Under the pieces are notes generated by a model, which was given only the letters and a program-made list of their open reading frames with translations, did not search any database and was not told where the DNA came from. The translations under genes were made by a program, and so were the position numbers. DNA of 7,144 nucleotides, taken from positions 23,393 through 30,536 of the forward strand of contig KL571314.1 in NCBI GenBank assembly GCA_000715855.1, written 5' to 3'. Positions 5,597 to 7,144 of this stretch are shown in pieces. The stretch's first letter is position 1, and the number at the start of each line of letters is the position of its first letter. This DNA is from Actinoplanes liguriensis. Its GTDB lineage: Bacteria > Actinomycetota > Actinomycetes > Mycobacteriales > Micromonosporaceae.

Positions 5597-5625
5597 TTGC
5601 GAAACGGAACAGCGCTCCGTACGGT
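5597..5625 (+). promoter_or_regulatory. Promoter of the alpha/beta hydrolase
   Basis: TTGCGA (5597-5602), a 17-bp spacer, and TACGGT (5620-5625) fit the actinobacterial housekeeping pattern (TTGnnn, TAnnnT). The predicted start near 5632 leaves about 34 bases to the ATG at 5666. The core of operator copy 2 (5606-5618) occupies the spacer, and copy 3 covers the predicted start. Confidence 0.6.
5601..5618 (+). promoter_or_regulatory. Operator-like repeat, copy 2 (in the promoter spacer)
   Basis: GAAACGGAACAGCGCTCC. The core CGGAAC-AGC-GCTCCG (5605-5619) is a near-perfect palindrome. Together with copy 3 it forms an 18-nt-arm inverted repeat with only two mismatches and an 11-base spacer. Position between -35 and -10 is a classic repressor site. 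Confidence 0.7.
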
Positions 5626-5629
5626 AGGC

Positions 5630-5647
5630 GGAGCGTTGTTCCGCTTC
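5630..5647 (-). promoter_or_regulatory. Operator-like repeat, copy 3 (inverted, over the transcription start)
   Basis: Read on the minus strand this is GAAGCGGAACAACGCTCC, matching copy 2 at 16 of 18 positions. Its core centre (5636) is 24 bp from that of copy 2. Binding here would block transcription start of the hydrolase. Confidence 0.7.
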
Positions 5648-5652
5648 ACTGC

Positions 5653-5665
5653 GAGAGGACCTCTC
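5653..5665 (+). promoter_or_regulatory. Ribosome site inside a small palindrome, next to the hydrolase start
   Basis: GAGAGG (5653-5658), A, CCTCTC (5660-5665) is a perfect 6-1-6 inverted repeat that abuts the ATG at 5666. GAGAGG is the Shine-Dalgarno sequence and decides the start. As RNA it could fold into a 5-bp stem with a GAC loop that partly hides the ribosome site. Confidence 0.5.
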
Positions 5666-6556
5666 ATGCCCACTCAGATCCTGTCGGCCAAGCCGGTCAT
5701 CCTGCCGGCGCCCGACCGTGGCGACGATCTCCAGGTCCGCGTCTCGGCCCCGGCTACCGGCCATGACCTGCCGGTCCTCGTGTTCGCCCACGGGTTCGGG
5801 CAGGCGATGGACTCCTACGACCCGCTGGTCGACTTCTGGGCCGCCAACGGATTCGTCGTCGTCCAGCCCACCTTCCTCGACTCGGCCACGCTCGGCATCA
5901 CCCCGGCCGACCCGCGCTACCCGGAGATCTGGCGGGTCCGCGTCGCCGACCTGGGCCGCGTGATCGACGACCTCGACACGGTCCTCGCCGCGATCCCCGG
6001 GCTCGCCGGGCGCGCGGACCGGGAACGCCTCGCCCTGGCCGGCCACTCCTGGGGTGGCCAGTCGGCCGGGATGCTGCTGGGCGCCCGCGTGCTCGGCCCG
6101 GACGGACAGCCGGGCGAGAGCGTGACCGACAAGCGGGTCAAGGCGGCCGTGCTCCTGGCCACGACCGGTCTCGGCGGTGACGACCTGTCGCCGTTCGCAC
6201 GGGAGCACTTCTCGTTCATGAGCCCGGACTTCACCCAGCTGGACACGCCGACGCTCGTGGTGGCCGGCGACCACGACCAGTCCCAGCTGTCCACCCGCGG
6301 GCCGGACTGGTTCACCGACGTCTACGAGCTGAGCCCTGGCGCGGAGAGCCTGCTGACCCTGTTCGGCGGCGAGCACTCGCTCGGCGGGATCCACGGATAC
6401 CGGGCGGCCGACACCACCGACGAGAGCCCCGAACGCGTCGACCTCGTCCGGCGCGCGTCGTGGGCCTTCCTGCGCAAGGCGCTCGGGATCGACGCCGCCG
6501 ACTGGGCGGCGATCACGGCATCCCCCGGGCCGGCCGGGCGCATCGACTCGAAGTAG
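5666..6556 (+). CDS. Alpha/beta hydrolase (chlorophyllase / PAF-acetylhydrolase-like esterase)
   Basis: A complete 296-residue cytoplasmic enzyme; no signal peptide. The ATG at 5666 has GAGAGG 7 bases upstream. The alpha/beta fold is clear: LPVLVFAHGFG (35-45) with the oxyanion-hole HGFG, the nucleophile elbow LAGHSWGGQS (124-133) with Ser128, the strand TPTLVVAGDHD (194-204) supplying the acid (D202 or D204), and the catalytic His237 in FGGEHSLGG. The overall pattern (VVVQPTF, then the PEIWRVRVADLGRVIDDL helix before the elbow) is like chlorophyllase, dienelactone-hydrolase and PAF-acetylhydrolase-type enzymes. The substrate is unknown; esters or lactones are likely. It is transcribed divergently from tetR from a promoter covered by operator repeats, so it is probably induced by a small molecule, perhaps its own substrate. 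Its stop is 9 bases from the end of the convergent XRE gene. Confidence 0.95.
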   Translation: MPTQILSAKPVILPAPDRGDDLQVRVSAPATGHDLPVLVFAHGFGQAMDSYDPLVDFWAANGFVVVQPTFLDSATLGITPADPRYPEIWRVRVADLGRVIDDLDTVLAAIPGLAGRADRERLALAGHSWGGQSAGMLLGARVLGPDGQPGESVTDKRVKAAVLLATTGLGGDDLSPFAREHFSFMSPDFTQLDTPTLVVAGDHDQSQLSTRGPDWFTDVYELSPGAESLLTLFGGEHSLGGIHGYRAADTTDESPERVDLVRRASWAFLRKALGIDAADWAAITASPGPAGRIDSK

Positions 6557-6565
6557 ACCGGGCGG

Positions 6566-6793
6566 TCAGGCCGGGTCGCGGACGGTGAAGAGGTCACCGG
6601 GACGGCACTGCAGGGCGTCGCACAGCGCGGTCAGCGTGCTGAACCGCACCGCCCGCGCACGGCCGTTCTTCAGGACCGACAGATTCGCCAGGGTGATGCC
6701 GACCCGGTCGGCCAGCTCGGTCAGCGTCAGGCCACGGTCGGCGGCCAGCTTGTCGATGTGGACCTCGACCCGGTGCTCCTCGCCGGGTGGCAT
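6566..6793 (-). CDS. XRE-family helix-turn-helix regulator (YozG-like)
   Basis: A complete 75-residue single-domain DNA-binding protein. The core TLTELADRVGITLANLSVLK (23-42) is a Cro/CI-type helix-turn-helix, followed by NGRARAVRFSTLTALCDALQ and CRPGDLF, the characteristic end of the small YozG-like subgroup. The ATG at 6793 overlaps the TGA of the upstream membrane-protein gene by one base (TGATG), with GAGGTG in front, so the two are translationally coupled. Genes of this type are often found directly after DUF2975 membrane proteins, forming a membrane-protein and regulator pair of poorly known function. A longer in-frame reading to the right edge is a shadow of the neighbouring gene and begins in adapter sequence. 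Confidence 0.9.
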   Translation of the reverse strand: MPPGEEHRVEVHIDKLAADRGLTLTELADRVGITLANLSVLKNGRARAVRFSTLTALCDALQCRPGDLFTVRDPA

Positions 6794-7129
6794 CAGATCA
6801 CCTCGTCCAGCTCGGCCCGCATGACCTGGCCCCGGCGGACGATCTCGCCGACGGCGAGCATCCCGAAACCGGTCACCATCCAGATCGCCGCGCGTGCCGG
6901 GTCGAGCTCGGCGTGGTAGCCGCCGGAACCGGCCGTGCCGCTCAGGGCGAACCGCGCGAGGAACTCCAGCACGCTCGCCGCCGGGCCGCCGACGAGCAGA
7001 AGCCATCCGACGGTACGGAGTCTGCCCACCGTCCGTGCGCTGAACAGCGGATCCCCGCGACGCGCGGCGCCGACCAACCGGTACAGCAGCACCAGCATGG
7101 CGGTCGCCAGCAGGTACGTCGGCACGGCG
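6793..7129 (-). CDS. DUF2975-family membrane protein, 5' truncated by the contig end
   Basis: About 111 residues are visible, ending at TGA 6793-6795. Three hydrophobic segments are present: YLLATAMLVLLYRLVG, then WLLLVGGPAASVLEFLARFA, then IWMVTGFGMLAVGEIV. Between the first two is RRGDPLFSARTVGRLRTVGW, which matches the G-x-P-F-s...r-L-r...G loop of DUF2975 proteins, and the C-terminal VRRGQVMRAELDEVI matches their conserved cytoplasmic tail. The family usually has four membrane segments and about 150-180 residues, so the N-terminal segment is missing. The in-frame GTG at 7125 is probably internal, not the start. It is coupled to the XRE gene by a 1-base overlap. Confidence 0.85.
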
Positions 7130-7144
7130 CTGTCTCTTATACAC
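7130..7144. other. Nextera (Tn5 mosaic end) adapter sequence, not genomic
   Basis: CTGTCTCTTATACAC is an exact 15-base match to the start of the reverse complement of the Tn5/Nextera mosaic end. It forms the extreme right edge and should be trimmed. In the minus strand it is read as the well-known artefactual peptide start 'YKRQ'. Confidence 0.97.

Noticed and set aside
6566..7144. 192-residue minus-strand protein beginning with YKRQ
   Set aside because: The start is in the Nextera adapter, and the N-terminal part is an out-of-frame reading of the DUF2975 gene. Only the last 75 residues are real.

Overview
The window is high-GC DNA (roughly 70% by eye) with strong G/C preference at third codon positions, a Tat-dependent lipoprotein, TetR- and XRE-type regulators, and a Pro/Ala-rich secreted domain resembling actinobacterial PknH-type sensor domains. 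Together these suggest a filamentous actinomycete, perhaps Micromonosporaceae. The family placement is a guess from general feel; the actinobacterial placement is firmer. The right edge is the end of an assembled sequence: the last 15 bases are the Nextera transposon end, not genome.

Layout. 1-606 (+) is the 3' part of a gene for a Pro-rich linker plus a small sensor-like domain, closed by a strong intrinsic terminator (620-660) that lies in the 3' end of the opposing gene. 638-1378 (-) is a Tat-exported, probably lipid-anchored metallo-beta-lactamase-fold hydrolase with a complete metal site. 1494-2207 (+) is an unrecognised four-cysteine lipoprotein. Converging on it with a 6-base gap is a large asparagine-synthetase-like gene, 2214-4091 (-), which keeps the ATP-binding SGGKDS loop but lacks the N-terminal catalytic cysteine of glutamine-using relatives.

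4092-4745 has no confident gene but is not featureless. It holds an 11-bp-period direct repeat and a possible promoter/operator next to the asparagine-synthetase-like gene, a lower-GC block with two micro-ORFs and a perfect palindrome, and about 60 codons with a coding-like signature on the minus strand that look like a gene remnant.

4746-7129 is a regulatory and hydrolase block. A TetR regulator and a 56-residue charged protein form a minus-strand pair. Divergent from them is an alpha/beta hydrolase with a Ser-Asp-His triad. The 141-bp gap between tetR and the hydrolase carries three copies of an 18-bp motif placed around a predicted promoter, which is strong evidence that the TetR protein represses the hydrolase and probably itself. 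The hydrolase ends 9 bases from a convergent pair: an XRE regulator translationally coupled to a DUF2975-type membrane protein cut off by the contig end.

I do not see one integrated novel multi-gene system. The best leads are the orphan asparagine-synthetase-like enzyme with its odd upstream region, and the clearly readable TetR operator array.
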